From NCBI GenBank assembly GCA_047606825.1, contig JASGDY010000121.1, forward strand, positions 1 through 40,309: a stretch of 40,309 nt of DNA. The letters run 5' to 3'. Source of the DNA: Rhizosphaericola sp047606825 (GTDB taxonomy: Bacteria; Bacteroidota; Bacteroidia; Chitinophagales; Chitinophagaceae). The translations under genes and the position numbers were made by a program. Position 1 is the first letter of the stretch. Every line of letters begins with the position of its first letter. Positions 16,073 through 23,814 of this stretch are shown one piece after another. The notes beneath the pieces were generated by a model. That model saw nothing but the letters and a program-made list of their open reading frames with translations. It did not search any database and was not told the DNA's origin.

Positions 16073-16389
16073 TTGTCAGCAAGGAGGTTGAAGCGTCCTT
16101 AAAACAACTGACGTTCGTTCTTTACCAGAAATAATACTTTGGCTTCTTAGAAAGTGCAGAGCAATATGTCAACAACCTCATTGACAGTATATACACACAG
16201 CTACCTTTGGAAAGACGCCATAATACAACGCCACCAGCACTCAGTCAATGCGGCAACCACTACATCAAAATAAAGGCCAGCAAACGCACCATGTGGTACG
16301 TTTTTTTCGACAAAAGCAGAAACCGCTATCTCATCAACTTCATTACCAACAACCACGCACCGGAAAGCGCGTATATCAATAAACTGTAA
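16057..16389 (+). pseudogene. RelE/ParE-family toxin with internal stop
   Basis: From ATG 16057 the frame reads MEKEIIVSKEVEASLKQL, then FVLYQK and a TAA at 16132-16134 (codon 26). It continues in the same frame without another stop as YFGFLESAEQYVNNLIDSIY, later IKIKASKRTMWYVFFDK and RYLINFITNNHAPESAYI, stop at 16387-16389. The C-terminal block is typical of RelE/ParE toxins. A single G-to-T change (GAA to TAA) would explain the break. The intact length would be 110 residues, normal for the family. The fragment downstream could start only at weak codons, so I call the toxin inactive. Confidence 0.82.
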
Positions 16390-16437
16390 GGTATTAGGTA
16401 ATTTGAAAACGGATGTTGCTTAAATAACGATATCAAT

Positions 16438-17031
16438 ATGAAAAAAGAATTTAAGCTGCGAAACAATGTTTTGTCCCATTACTACTTTCTCTCATTTAAA
16501 GAAAAAAGTTTAACCATAGAATATCCCAAAAGAAAAATCGTCATTCCATATACGGAAATTCGAAGTTTCAGATTTGGCGTTTCTTGGATTAAGGGCTATG
16601 CTTTTGTTATCGGCAGAAATTATAAGATTGAAATTAAGTACGGAGACCACATGATAATTACCTTCAAACTTATTTCATTGTACAAACAACGATTGGAAAT
16701 ACAACAAAAAATATATTCAGATATCTTAGATACTTTACTAGAAAATATATTTCCCAATAGAATTATATCATATTTAAACGATATAAAAACAGGAAATACT
16801 ATATCGATAGAAAACCTAAAATTAAACAAATATGGTATTTTTCTGCAAAATCATGAATTAACACCTTGGTCTACCATCAACTTAAAAGCTTATTCTACTT
16901 ATCTTGCAATCTTCAATAAACAGCATGGCGACATATATAGAAGCTTTGATTATATAAATGATTGGGATACATTGATTATATATAACGTTTGTAAGAATTT
17001 GATTGACCAAACGATAATAGCTGAACAGTGA
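16438..17031 (+). CDS. Hypothetical protein, AT-rich
   Basis: I do not recognise this 197-residue protein. It has no signal peptide or membrane segment. The N-terminal half is strand-rich and basic (LTIEYPKRKIVIPYTEIRSFRFGVSW, YKIEIKYGDHMIITFKL), with a look of PH-like domains. The middle is helical (YKQRLEIQQKIYSDILDTLLENIF). The second half again has a strand pattern with LNKYGIFLQNHELTPWSTINLKAYSTY, which suggests a second copy of the same domain. Base composition is clearly more AT-rich than the neighbours, so recent transfer is plausible. It follows the broken toxin gene by 48 bases and converges on thiL. Confidence 0.6.
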   Translation: MKKEFKLRNNVLSHYYFLSFKEKSLTIEYPKRKIVIPYTEIRSFRFGVSWIKGYAFVIGRNYKIEIKYGDHMIITFKLISLYKQRLEIQQKIYSDILDTLLENIFPNRIISYLNDIKTGNTISIENLKLNKYGIFLQNHELTPWSTINLKAYSTYLAIFNKQHGDIYRSFDYINDWDTLIIYNVCKNLIDQTIIAEQ

Positions 17032-17062
17032 AAAACATCACGGATTTACAGCTTTCCCGCTT

Positions 17063-18097
17063 TTACTTCCCAAACGCATTCCAGCCCTGCGGTTTCAGGT
17101 CGTGCAGGTTGCCACCACGCGAAATCAGTTTGCAGCCCTCTTCGGGCTCAGTAATGTAGCCGATGACGCTGATCTCTTCGTTGAGGGTAATCTTTTCGTA
17201 ATCTTCTTGTCTCAAGGTGAAGAGAAGCTCGTAGTCCTCGCCGCCGTCGAGTGCACAGACAGTCGGGTCGAGTGCAAATTTCATCGCGGCCTGGCGGGAA
17301 CGCTCGTCGATAGGCAGCTTGTTTTCATAGACGCGACAACCGACATTGCTGTCCTGGCAGATGTGCATGATCTCGCTGCTTAGCCCGTCGCTCACATCCA
17401 TCATGGCAGTCGGTACGATGTTTTCCTTTTCAAAAAATTCCACAATGTCGCGGCGTGCTTCCGGTTTCAATATACGGCCGACGATATAGTCTTCACCTTC
17501 GAGGTCAGGCTGTACCTGCGGGTTTTCAAGATAAATACGTTTTTCCCTTTCCAGCAAAGTCAACCCCAAAAATGCCGCCCCGAAATCTCCAGAAACGCAG
17601 AGCAGATCGCCTTTTTTCGCGGCATTCCTTTTCACAAAAGTATCCGGGGCAACCTCGCCCAACGCCGTCACGGAAATGACAAAACCTTTTTTCGAAGCGG
17701 ACGTGTCACCACCGACAAGGTCAACCTGGTATTTTTTACACGCGGCGTACACACCTTCGTAAAATTCCGCCAGTGCCTCTACGCTGAACCGGTTGGTAAT
17801 ACCTATGTTGAGCGTTACCTGCGTGGGTATTGCTTTCATGGCATACACGTCGCTCAGGTTGACGACGATACTTTTGTAACCGAGATGTTTCAACGGTGTG
17901 TACATCAAGTCGAAATGTACGCCTTCCAGCAACAGGTCGGAAGTCACGACCGTCTGTTTGCCAAAATGGTCGATGACCGCGCAGTCGTCGCCGATGGACT
18001 CCACGGTAGAAGCATTCTGCGTTTCAAAATTTTTGGTCAAAAAATCTATCAGGCCAAATTCTCCAAGGGACGATATTTCAGTGCGTTCTTCGGACAT
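17063..18097 (-). CDS. thiL: Thiamine-monophosphate kinase
   Basis: Phosphorylates thiamine monophosphate to TPP, the last step of thiamine synthesis or salvage. The 344-residue protein shows the PurM-like order: EFGLIDFLTKNF, the metal/ATP aspartates in SIGDDCAVID, TSDLLLEGVHFDL, NLSDVYAMKAIP, VGGDTSASKKGF, MMDVSDGLSSEIMHIC and LDGGEDYELLFTL. It has its own promoter (18142-18149). The thiamine transporters with a TPP riboswitch lie about 9 kb away on the other strand. No riboswitch precedes thiL itself. Confidence 0.96.
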   Translation of the reverse strand: MSEERTEISSLGEFGLIDFLTKNFETQNASTVESIGDDCAVIDHFGKQTVVTSDLLLEGVHFDLMYTPLKHLGYKSIVVNLSDVYAMKAIPTQVTLNIGITNRFSVEALAEFYEGVYAACKKYQVDLVGGDTSASKKGFVISVTALGEVAPDTFVKRNAAKKGDLLCVSGDFGAAFLGLTLLEREKRIYLENPQVQPDLEGEDYIVGRILKPEARRDIVEFFEKENIVPTAMMDVSDGLSSEIMHICQDSNVGCRVYENKLPIDERSRQAAMKFALDPTVCALDGGEDYELLFTLRQEDYEKITLNEEISVIGYITEPEEGCKLISRGGNLHDLKPQGWNAFGK

Positions 18098-18141
18098 GAT
18101 ATAAGTAAAAAGGTAAAATCAAAAAGTAAAAATGTGCAGCG

Positions 18142-18149
18142 CAAAGATA
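18142..18149 (-). promoter_or_regulatory. Putative -7 box for thiL
   Basis: The minus strand reads TATCTTTG followed by CGCTGC. The leader of about 40 bases is a T-rich tract (TTTTTACTTTTTGATTTTAC) of the kind repeated elsewhere in the window. Confidence 0.6.
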
Positions 18150-18264
18150 AGGCAAAGGAAGTCGCCAAAGCATAATATGAACTGTATATTGGAAACAGAA
18201 CACCGTTTTTCACGCAAAGCGGAAAGCCGACAGCCTTTCCGTCTACTTCATGTCTTCCCCACAT

Positions 18265-18302
18265 AAAAAACCGCCCTGGCCATAATGGCCAAGACGGTTT
18301 TG
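18265..18302 (-). terminator. Terminator of the alpha ribosomal operon
   Basis: On the minus strand, AAAACCGTCTTGGCCA and TGGCCAGGGCGGTTTT pair around TTA, with minor mismatches, and are followed by a run of six Ts. It lies about 20 bases past the rplQ stop. Confidence 0.85.
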
Positions 18303-18322
18303 ATTTTTAAGATTTAAAAAGA

Positions 18323-18934
18323 TTATTTAGCAGATTTTTCTTCCGTGCTATCTTCTTTTGTTTCTTCTTTGACTTCTTCGGCCGAAACTTCTGCGGAAGC
18401 TTCAGCTACGACGGGTGCTTCGTCAACGACGGTCGCATCCGTGATTTCGTTTACGTCAGCAGCAGCGGCTTCTTCTGTTTTGGCAGAGGAGCTTTTGCGG
18501 CCACGACGCGTCTTCTTGGCTGGTTCTTCAGCAGCTTTCGGTGCTGTGTTACCGTAGATTTCATTGAAGTCGACCAATTCTATCATTGCCAGTTCGGCGT
18601 TGTCACCAGGACGGATACCCAATTTGATGATACGGGTATAACCACCGGGACGGGTAGCCACTTTAGGGGCAACGACAGTAAAGAGTTCTTTTACCGCATA
18701 TTTGTTGTTCAGATACTTGAAAACGATTCTGTGGTTATGGGAAATCTGGGGAACACTTTCGTTTTTCTTTGTTTTGGTAATCAAAGGCTCTACGTAAGTA
18801 CGCAGTGCTTTTGCTTTCGCCAAAGTAGTGACGATGCGTTTGTGCATAATCAACGAAACTGCGAGGTTGGACAGCAAGGCCTCTCTGTGGGCTTTCTTGC
18901 GGCCAAGATTGTTTACTTTGTCTCCGTGACGCAT
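18323..18934 (-). CDS. rplQ: 50S ribosomal protein L17 with acidic tail
   Basis: Large-subunit protein near the exit tunnel. The N-terminal ~125 residues are standard L17: MRHGDKVNNLGRKKAHREALL, LIMHKRIVTTLAKAKALR, PGGYTRIIKLGIRPGDNAELAMIEL. After that comes a tail of about 75 residues, first basic (KKTRRGRKSSSAK), then rich in Ala, Glu and Val up to the end. Such tails are known in Bacteroidota L17 and make it about 200 rather than 120-130 residues. Last gene of the operon, 64 bases after rpoA and followed by a terminator. Confidence 0.97.
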   Translation of the reverse strand: MRHGDKVNNLGRKKAHREALLSNLAVSLIMHKRIVTTLAKAKALRTYVEPLITKTKKNESVPQISHNHRIVFKYLNNKYAVKELFTVVAPKVATRPGGYTRIIKLGIRPGDNAELAMIELVDFNEIYGNTAPKAAEEPAKKTRRGRKSSSAKTEEAAAADVNEITDATVVDEAPVVAEASAEVSAEEVKEETKEDSTEEKSAK

Positions 18935-18998
18935 GGCTTTAAATTTTAGGAATGCTGTACCGTGCCAGGAATTACAGCATTATGGTTAAATGAAAAAA

Positions 18999-20003
18999 TT
19001 ACAGATTGTCGATATCGTCCACGCCGTAACGTGCGAGGTCCATTCCGAAATGCAAACCTCTCTCATGCAATACCTGGTCGATTTCGTTGAGGGATTTCTG
19101 TCCAAAGTTGCGGAACTTCATCAAGTCTTCCTGTTCGTACTGTACGAGCTCGCTCAGAGAATTGATTTTCGCTGCTTTAAGGCAGTTGAATGCACGTACA
19201 GAAAGATCGAGGTCTTCCAGCGGCGTCTTCAATACCTTACGCAGTTGCAGTACCTGTTCGTCCACGACATCTTCTTTCTTGTCTTCCTTGTTGTCGAAAG
19301 TGATGTTTTCGTCGGTGATAATCATCAGGTGCTGGATCAATACGCGGGAGGCCTGTTTGACAGCTTCTTCCGGGTGTATCGTACCGTCGGTAACGACGTC
19401 CAACAACAGTCTTTCATAGTCGGTACGCTGTTCCACGCGATAGTTTTCGATAGCGTATTTTACGTTCTTGATCGGCGTGTAGATCGAATCGATGGGTATG
19501 TATCCAAAAGGAGCATCCGCAACTGCGTTTTCGTCCGCAGGTACGTATCCACGTCCTTTACCGATGGTTAGCTCAATATCCAGTTTGGCCGATACGTCCA
19601 TTGTGCAAATGACAAGGTCTGCATTCATGACCTCAAAACTTGCGGTTGCCTCACCAAGGGCCCCTGCCGTCAAAGCTGTTTTGTTTTTGAGGGACAAAAC
19701 GATTCTTTCAGAGGATATTTCCTGTTCTGTCACTTTCTTAAAACGTACTTGTTTTAAGTTGAGGATCATTTCGGTTACATCCTCGGTCACGCCGGGGATG
19801 GTAGCAAATTCATGGTCAACGCCTTCGATTTTGATACCCGTGATAGCATATCCTTCCAAGGAGCTCAGCAATACGCGGCGAAGCGCGTTACCTATTGTAA
19901 GTCCAAAGCCTGGCTCCAAAGGTCTAAATTCAAACTGTCCTTCAAAATCTGTTGCTTTTTGCAGAATGATTTTATCTGGTTTCTGAAAGCTTAATATGGC
20001 CAT
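18999..20003 (-). CDS. rpoA: RNA polymerase alpha subunit
   Basis: Scaffold subunit of RNA polymerase. The 334-residue protein starts at ATG 20003 (MAILSFQKPDKI). The frame is open to 20108, but that extension lacks resemblance. The N-terminal domain shows FEFRPLEPGFGLTIGNALRRVLLSSLEGYAI. The C-terminal domain, which contacts DNA and activators, shows LDLSVRAFNCLKAAKINSLSELV, FRNFGQKSLNEI. It lies between rpsD and rplQ in the usual order. Confidence 0.98.
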   Translation of the reverse strand: MAILSFQKPDKIILQKATDFEGQFEFRPLEPGFGLTIGNALRRVLLSSLEGYAITGIKIEGVDHEFATIPGVTEDVTEMILNLKQVRFKKVTEQEISSERIVLSLKNKTALTAGALGEATASFEVMNADLVICTMDVSAKLDIELTIGKGRGYVPADENAVADAPFGYIPIDSIYTPIKNVKYAIENYRVEQRTDYERLLLDVVTDGTIHPEEAVKQASRVLIQHLMIITDENITFDNKEDKKEDVVDEQVLQLRKVLKTPLEDLDLSVRAFNCLKAAKINSLSELVQYEQEDLMKFRNFGQKSLNEIDQVLHERGLHFGMDLARYGVDDIDNL

Positions 20004-20110
20004 ATTAAAACTTGTTGTTTTTTTATTAATGATGCTTTCCTGTCGGAAAACGAAATTGACACGTGAACAAAAAACGCGAATAAGGCAATGAATTTCATTG
20101 CCTTGCATCG

Positions 20111-20716
20111 TTATTTATTATACAACTCGACAATCAACTGTACCTTTATGTTTTCAGGTACGCTTTCTCTTTCGGGAGCTGCGATGAAGGTACCTTTCTT
20201 TTCGCTTTCGTTCCAGTCCAACCAGTTGATTTTTGGATTCTTACCACGCAGGTTACTGACAAGAGCAGTATTGGCTTCACTTTTTTCTTTCAGACCGATG
20301 ATATCGCCTGGTTTAAGGCGATAGGACGGAATGTTGATAACGTGGTCGTTGACAGTGATGTGCTTATGGCTTACCAACTGGCGTGCGGCAGGTCTGGACG
20401 ATGCAATACCAAGACGGTAAACCGTGTTGTCCAGACGGGATTCCAACAACTTAATCAGGTTGTCACCCGTTACGCCTTTTTGTCGTGCAGCTTCGTCAAA
20501 TGTATTGTGGAACTGTTTTTCCAATACACCGTAAGTGTATTTAGCTTTCTGCTTTTCTTTCAACTGCAAAGCGTATTCGCCCAACTGCTTGCGTTTGCGG
20601 TTGGCGCCATGCTGACCTGGAGGGTTAGGATTTTTGCCGAGATACTTGCCATTGCCAAGAATGGGTTCTCCGAAAATGCGGTCGATTTTGGTCTTAGGAC
20701 CTGTGTAACGTGCCAT
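20111..20716 (-). CDS. rpsD: 30S ribosomal protein S4
   Basis: Primary 16S rRNA-binding protein. The 201-residue protein begins MARYTGPKTKIDRIFGEPI. It has the S4 RNA-binding domain RLDNTVYRLGIASSRPAARQLVSHKHITVNDH and ends LIVELYNK, as usual for Bacteroidota, which lack the zinc-finger cysteines at the N-terminus. In many bacteria S4 represses this operon. It is 107 bases upstream of rpoA. Confidence 0.98.
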   Translation of the reverse strand: MARYTGPKTKIDRIFGEPILGNGKYLGKNPNPPGQHGANRKRKQLGEYALQLKEKQKAKYTYGVLEKQFHNTFDEAARQKGVTGDNLIKLLESRLDNTVYRLGIASSRPAARQLVSHKHITVNDHVINIPSYRLKPGDIIGLKEKSEANTALVSNLRGKNPKINWLDWNESEKKGTFIAAPERESVPENIKVQLIVELYNK

Positions 20717-20802
20717 AATTTTTGATTGGGATTTTTTAATGTCGGTGCGTTATCAATAAAAATCTAAAATGAATAGCGCACCCGAAAATATTTGAATGAA
20801 AA

Positions 20803-20853
20803 ATTAATAATGAACGATGAAAAATCATTCATTGTCCATCGTTCATTATTAAT
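20803..20853 (-). other. Strong hairpin between rpsK and rpsD
   Basis: A perfect 17-base stem (20803-20819 with 20837-20853) encloses a 17-base loop. It begins four bases after the rpsK stop codon. No T-tract follows on the minus strand, so a processing or stability element is more likely than a terminator. Confidence 0.7.
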
Positions 20854-20857
20854 CAAA

Positions 20858-21262
20858 TTAGACTCTTCTCTTTTTGGGAGGACGGCAGCCATTGTGTGGC
20901 AGCGGCGTGATGTCTTTGATGATTGCTACGTCGATACCGTTTTGGGAAAGAGAGCGGATAGCGCCCTCGCGTCCGGCACCAGGTCCTTTGACATATACGT
21001 CCACTTTACGCAGACCTGCGTCATGCGCTACTTTCGCAGCGTCCTGTGCAGCAACCTGTGCAGCGTAAGGCGTGTTCTTTTTGGAACCGCGGAATCCCAT
21101 CTTCCCAGCGGAAGACCAACTGATGACTTGACCTTGCTTGTTGGTCAATGCGATGATGATGTTGTTGAATGTAGCTGTGACGTGCGCGTCACCGTGTGCG
21201 TCCACTTTCACGACCCTTTTTTTAGCAGCGACCTTGGCACTCTGCTGTTTTCCTTTTGCCAT
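20858..21262 (-). CDS. rpsK: 30S ribosomal protein S11
   Basis: Small-subunit platform protein. At 134 residues it has a lysine-rich start (MAKGKQQSAKVAAKKR) and the S11 blocks ATFNNIIIALTNKQGQVISWSSAGKMGFRGSKKNTPYAAQ and VYVKGPGAGREGAIR. It ends THNGCRPPKKRRV-like (PLPHNGCRPPKKRRV). It lies between rpsM and rpsD with unusually long gaps (about 150 and 140 bases) that each hold a hairpin. Confidence 0.98.
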   Translation of the reverse strand: MAKGKQQSAKVAAKKRVVKVDAHGDAHVTATFNNIIIALTNKQGQVISWSSAGKMGFRGSKKNTPYAAQVAAQDAAKVAHDAGLRKVDVYVKGPGAGREGAIRSLSQNGIDVAIIKDITPLPHNGCRPPKKRRV

Positions 21263-21364
21263 TTTTACTTTGTTTTGAGGTAATCTTCTGATGAATGGAT
21301 TGAGCCCCTCCTGCGTCTACCCGTAGGTAATGCTATCCGGCGGCTATGTTATATACACAAAAAT

Positions 21365-21400
21365 CCAATAGCCATACTCGGTAATAAGTATGACTATTGG
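21365..21400 (-). other. Hairpin between rpsM and rpsK
   Basis: A 14-base stem with one mismatch (CCAATAGCCATACT / AGTATGACTATTGG) and an eight-base loop lies 14 bases past the rpsM stop, in a 152-base gap inside the operon. It has no T-tract. It could be a regulatory or processing site. Confidence 0.6.
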
Positions 21401-21414
21401 GCAATAAACTTAGA

Positions 21415-21795
21415 CTATTTCTTAGCTGCCTTCTTCTTACCTGCAACGGTCTTACGTTTACCTTTGCGCGTACGGCTGTTGGTACGTGTACGTTGCCCGC
21501 GGAGGGGAAGACCTTTACGGTGGCGAAGACCACGGTAGCAAGCGATGTCCATCAAGCGTTTGATGCTCATCTGTACTTCGGAACGCAGCGCACCTTCCAC
21601 TTTGATTTCATTGGTGATGATGCTACGGATAGCGTTCTGTTCGTCGTCAGACCATTCGTTCACTTTCTTTTCGAAGTCGATCCCAGCTTTTTCAAGGATA
21701 TATTTTGCTGTGGAGCGTCCGATACCGTAAATGTAAGTAAGGCCGATTTCGCCTTTTTTATTCTTAGGTAAGTCTATACCGGCAATACGTGCCAT
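21415..21795 (-). CDS. rpsM: 30S ribosomal protein S13
   Basis: Small-subunit head protein that contacts the P-site tRNA and the large subunit. The 126-residue protein has MARIAGIDLPKNKKGEIGLTYIYGIG, IMSIKRLMD-type helix (QMSIKRLMDIACYRGLRHRKGLPLRGQRT) and the basic TRKGKRKTVAGKKKAAKK tail. It follows rpmJ by about 50 bases. Confidence 0.98.
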   Translation of the reverse strand: MARIAGIDLPKNKKGEIGLTYIYGIGRSTAKYILEKAGIDFEKKVNEWSDDEQNAIRSIITNEIKVEGALRSEVQMSIKRLMDIACYRGLRHRKGLPLRGQRTRTNSRTRKGKRKTVAGKKKAAKK

Positions 21796-21843
21796 ATTCT
21801 ATTGTAGATTTACTGTTATTTATGATTATAATAAGGTTCAAAA

Positions 21844-21960
21844 TTATCCCTGACGCATTTTAAAGCGGGGATTCTTTTTGTTGATGACATACAATTTGCC
21901 TTTCCTGCGTACTATCTTGCAGTCGATGCTACGCTTCTTAATCGATGCTCTTACCTTCAT
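21844..21960 (-). CDS. rpmJ: 50S ribosomal protein L36
   Basis: A short, strongly basic 38-residue protein starting MKVRASIKKR and containing CKIVRRKGKLYVINKKNPRFK, ending MRQG. Only one of the classical zinc-binding cysteines remains (in SIDCK), so this is the zinc-free type. It lies between infA and rpsM, its conserved place. Confidence 0.95.
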   Translation of the reverse strand: MKVRASIKKRSIDCKIVRRKGKLYVINKKNPRFKMRQG

Positions 21961-22020
21961 AATTGAAACTATTTAAAAAAGTTGCTTGCAGCCGACAGGC
22001 TAAAGCTTTACCAATAAAGA

Positions 22021-22239
22021 TTATTTGTAACGGAATATAATACGCCCCCTCGATAGATCATATGGACTCATCTCAACACCTACTTTGTCACCAGGCAGGA
22101 TACGGATATAATGCATGCGCATCTTTCCGGATATGGTGGAAATAATCTCGTGACCGTTTTCCAATTTGACGCGAAACATTGCATTGCTCAATGCCTCTAT
22201 GATTACGCCATCCTGCTTTATTAGAGGTTGTTTTGCCAT
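22021..22239 (-). CDS. infA: Translation initiation factor IF-1
   Basis: S1-fold initiation factor that binds the A site during initiation. It is 72 residues, the standard length. Motifs seen are MAKQPLIKQDGVIIEAL, MFRVKLENGHEIISTISGKMRMHYIRILPGDKVGVEMSPYDLSRGRI and FRYK at the end. First gene of the operon here; secY and map, which usually precede it, are absent and replaced by a divergent pssA. A TATCTTTG box lies 17 bases upstream. Confidence 0.98.
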   Translation of the reverse strand: MAKQPLIKQDGVIIEALSNAMFRVKLENGHEIISTISGKMRMHYIRILPGDKVGVEMSPYDLSRGRIIFRYK

Positions 22240-22255
22240 ATAATTTTTGGGAGCG

Positions 22256-22263
22256 CAAAGATA
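22256..22263 (-). promoter_or_regulatory. Putative -7 box of the infA-rplQ operon
   Basis: The minus strand reads TATCTTTG followed by CGCTC, matching TAnnTTTG. The leader before infA would be about ten bases, too short for a classical ribosomal-protein regulatory structure upstream of infA. Confidence 0.6.
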
Positions 22264-22675
22264 GAAAGAATTTAATGAATACGGAAAGAATAATTTATAT
22301 TTATTTTTACAATTTATAAAATATTGATTTTAAATACGTTATAAATAATAGTTTTTTATCCATCCATGTGAGAATCTTTTATCTGTCGCTACTTTCGTAG
22401 ACGGGCGCAAGGTAGGATTTCTTTTTAGCATTATGTTATAAGTAATCTACCCATTAAATATAGATGGCTATGGAATGCATGGATTATATTTGCCTAGTTA
22501 AGTAAAAGGGAAAAAGCAAAAGTAAAAAGGAGGCGGTTCAAGTCTCCTCTTTCATCCGGTAAAGTTCAGAAATGCTGAATATTAACAAACAAATGATGTT
22601 TTGTATTTTCTACGTGCTAGGCATTGGTTACGCTTTGTTGTTTTTGCCTTCTTACCTTTCAGTCAAATATATGGA
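22264..22675. other. Divergent spacer between infA and pssA
   Basis: No gene is supported. The left part is very AT-rich. Around 22501-22531 is a purine tract (AAAAAGCAAAAGTAAAAAGG), the inverted form of the pyrimidine tracts upstream of purS and uvrB. A TACCTTTC box at 22654-22661 may serve pssA, 14 bases before its start. Confidence 0.5.
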
Positions 22676-23470
22676 ATGAAACAAATAGCAAACGGCTTTA
22701 CCCTGTTAAACCTGGTTTTTGGATGTATGGCGATTGTCGCAAGCGTAGCACCGGGGCTAACCACGACGATGGATGCCGACGGCATATCAACATTTGTAAT
22801 CCTACCCGAAAAAATATACCTCGCATCGATATTTATCGGCTGTGCGGCCGTGATTGATTTTTTGGATGGCTTTATCGCACGCCTGCTCAGTGCGTCATCG
22901 CCGATGGGCAAGCAATTGGATTCGCTGGCAGACGTGGTGAGTTTTGGTGTCGCGCCGGGCATGATTGCGATGCAGTTCCTGCGACTGTCTTTTGCCCAGA
23001 AAGTGGATGGAGTGGAAACTAGCCTCGTCTGGCTGTTGCCGGCGTTCCTGTTGCCTGTCGCGGGCGCGATCCGTCTGGCACGTTTCAATCTAGACACATC
23101 GTCGAGCACATATTTCAAAGGTGTACCGATCCCGGCAGCAGGAATTTTGATTGCGTCTTTTCCTTTGATCTATTGGTTTACCAACAGTGTTATGGTTAAC
23201 GGCTTACTCACCAACACTATGTTCTGGTATGCATTGATATTGGTCGTGAGCGGATTGATGGTCAGCACGCTGCCGATGTTCAGCCTCAAGTTCAAGCATT
23301 TTTCAATGCACAAGGACTGGCCAGTTGTCCTGTTGGCAACATCGACGGTTATTGGAGGTTTGCTGATAGGATGGCTGGTCGTTCCGGTCGTTTTTGTGTT
23401 GTACGTATTGTTGTCGCTGTTGACGCTGAAAAAACAGAGTCCAAGAGAATTTGAAAACCTGGAGGTTTGA
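22676..23470 (+). CDS. pssA: CDP-diacylglycerol-serine O-phosphatidyltransferase
   Basis: Membrane enzyme making phosphatidylserine, precursor of phosphatidylethanolamine. The CDP-alcohol phosphatidyltransferase motif D-G-x2-A-R-x8-G-x3-D-x3-D is present as DGFIARLLSASSPMG then KQLDSLAD. Several hydrophobic segments follow (AFLLPVAGAIRLARFNLD, WYALILVVSGLMVS, VVPVVFVLYVLLSLL). I start at ATG 22676 (MKQIANGFTLLN), which begins with the first membrane helix. The frame is open upstream to 22601 but that part has no counterpart in the family. 264 residues. The psd partner gene is not in the window. Confidence 0.94.
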   Translation: MKQIANGFTLLNLVFGCMAIVASVAPGLTTTMDADGISTFVILPEKIYLASIFIGCAAVIDFLDGFIARLLSASSPMGKQLDSLADVVSFGVAPGMIAMQFLRLSFAQKVDGVETSLVWLLPAFLLPVAGAIRLARFNLDTSSSTYFKGVPIPAAGILIASFPLIYWFTNSVMVNGLLTNTMFWYALILVVSGLMVSTLPMFSLKFKHFSMHKDWPVVLLATSTVIGGLLIGWLVVPVVFVLYVLLSLLTLKKQSPREFENLEV

Positions 23471-23535
23471 AAATTTGAAAAGGCATCCAGCGTTAGGCTT
23501 TTTTACTTTTACCTTTTTGCTTTTGATTTTAGGCT

Positions 23536-23543
23536 TACTTTTG
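23536..23543 (+). promoter_or_regulatory. Putative -7 box for purS-rsmI
   Basis: TACTTTTG matches TAnnTTTG, 19 bases before the purS ATG. A pyrimidine tract (TTTTTTACTTTTACC...) lies directly upstream. Confidence 0.6.
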
Positions 23544-23562
23544 TGCCTCTAAAAAAACAACC

Positions 23563-23811
23563 ATGCCTTATACCGTACAGATAAAAGTAATGCCTCTGAA
23601 AGAACTGTTGGACCCTCAGGGAAAAGCCGTCATGGGCGCCGTCGAAAACCTCGGCATCGCAGGTATCGACGACGCGCGCATCGGTAAACACGTGACCTTG
23701 CAGGTCAACGCAGAATCTACTGACGCTGCCCAAAAAATCGCGGAAGAAGCGGCATCCAAACTGTTGGCGAACCCCGTGATGGAATATTTTGAAATCGAAG
23801 TAGAAGCATAG
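23563..23811 (+). CDS. purS: Phosphoribosylformylglycinamidine synthase, PurS subunit
   Basis: Small structural subunit of the three-part FGAM synthase (PurS, PurQ, PurL), which bridges the glutaminase and synthetase. The 82-residue protein has the family pattern YTVQIKVMPLKELLDPQGKAV, LGIAGIDDARIGKHVTLQV and CDKLLANPVME-like ASKLLANPVMEYFEIEV. It lies three bases before rsmI. purQ and purL are not nearby, so the subunits are encoded apart. Confidence 0.9.
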   Translation: MPYTVQIKVMPLKELLDPQGKAVMGAVENLGIAGIDDARIGKHVTLQVNAESTDAAQKIAEEAASKLLANPVMEYFEIEVEA

Positions 23812-23814
23812 ACC

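Noticed and set aside
16132..16134. Recoding or readthrough of the toxin stop codon
   Set aside because: No recoding context is visible; a plain nonsense mutation or sequencing error is simpler.
20803..20853. Rho-independent terminator within the alpha operon
   Set aside because: No T-run follows the hairpin on the minus strand, and essential genes rpsD and rpoA lie downstream.
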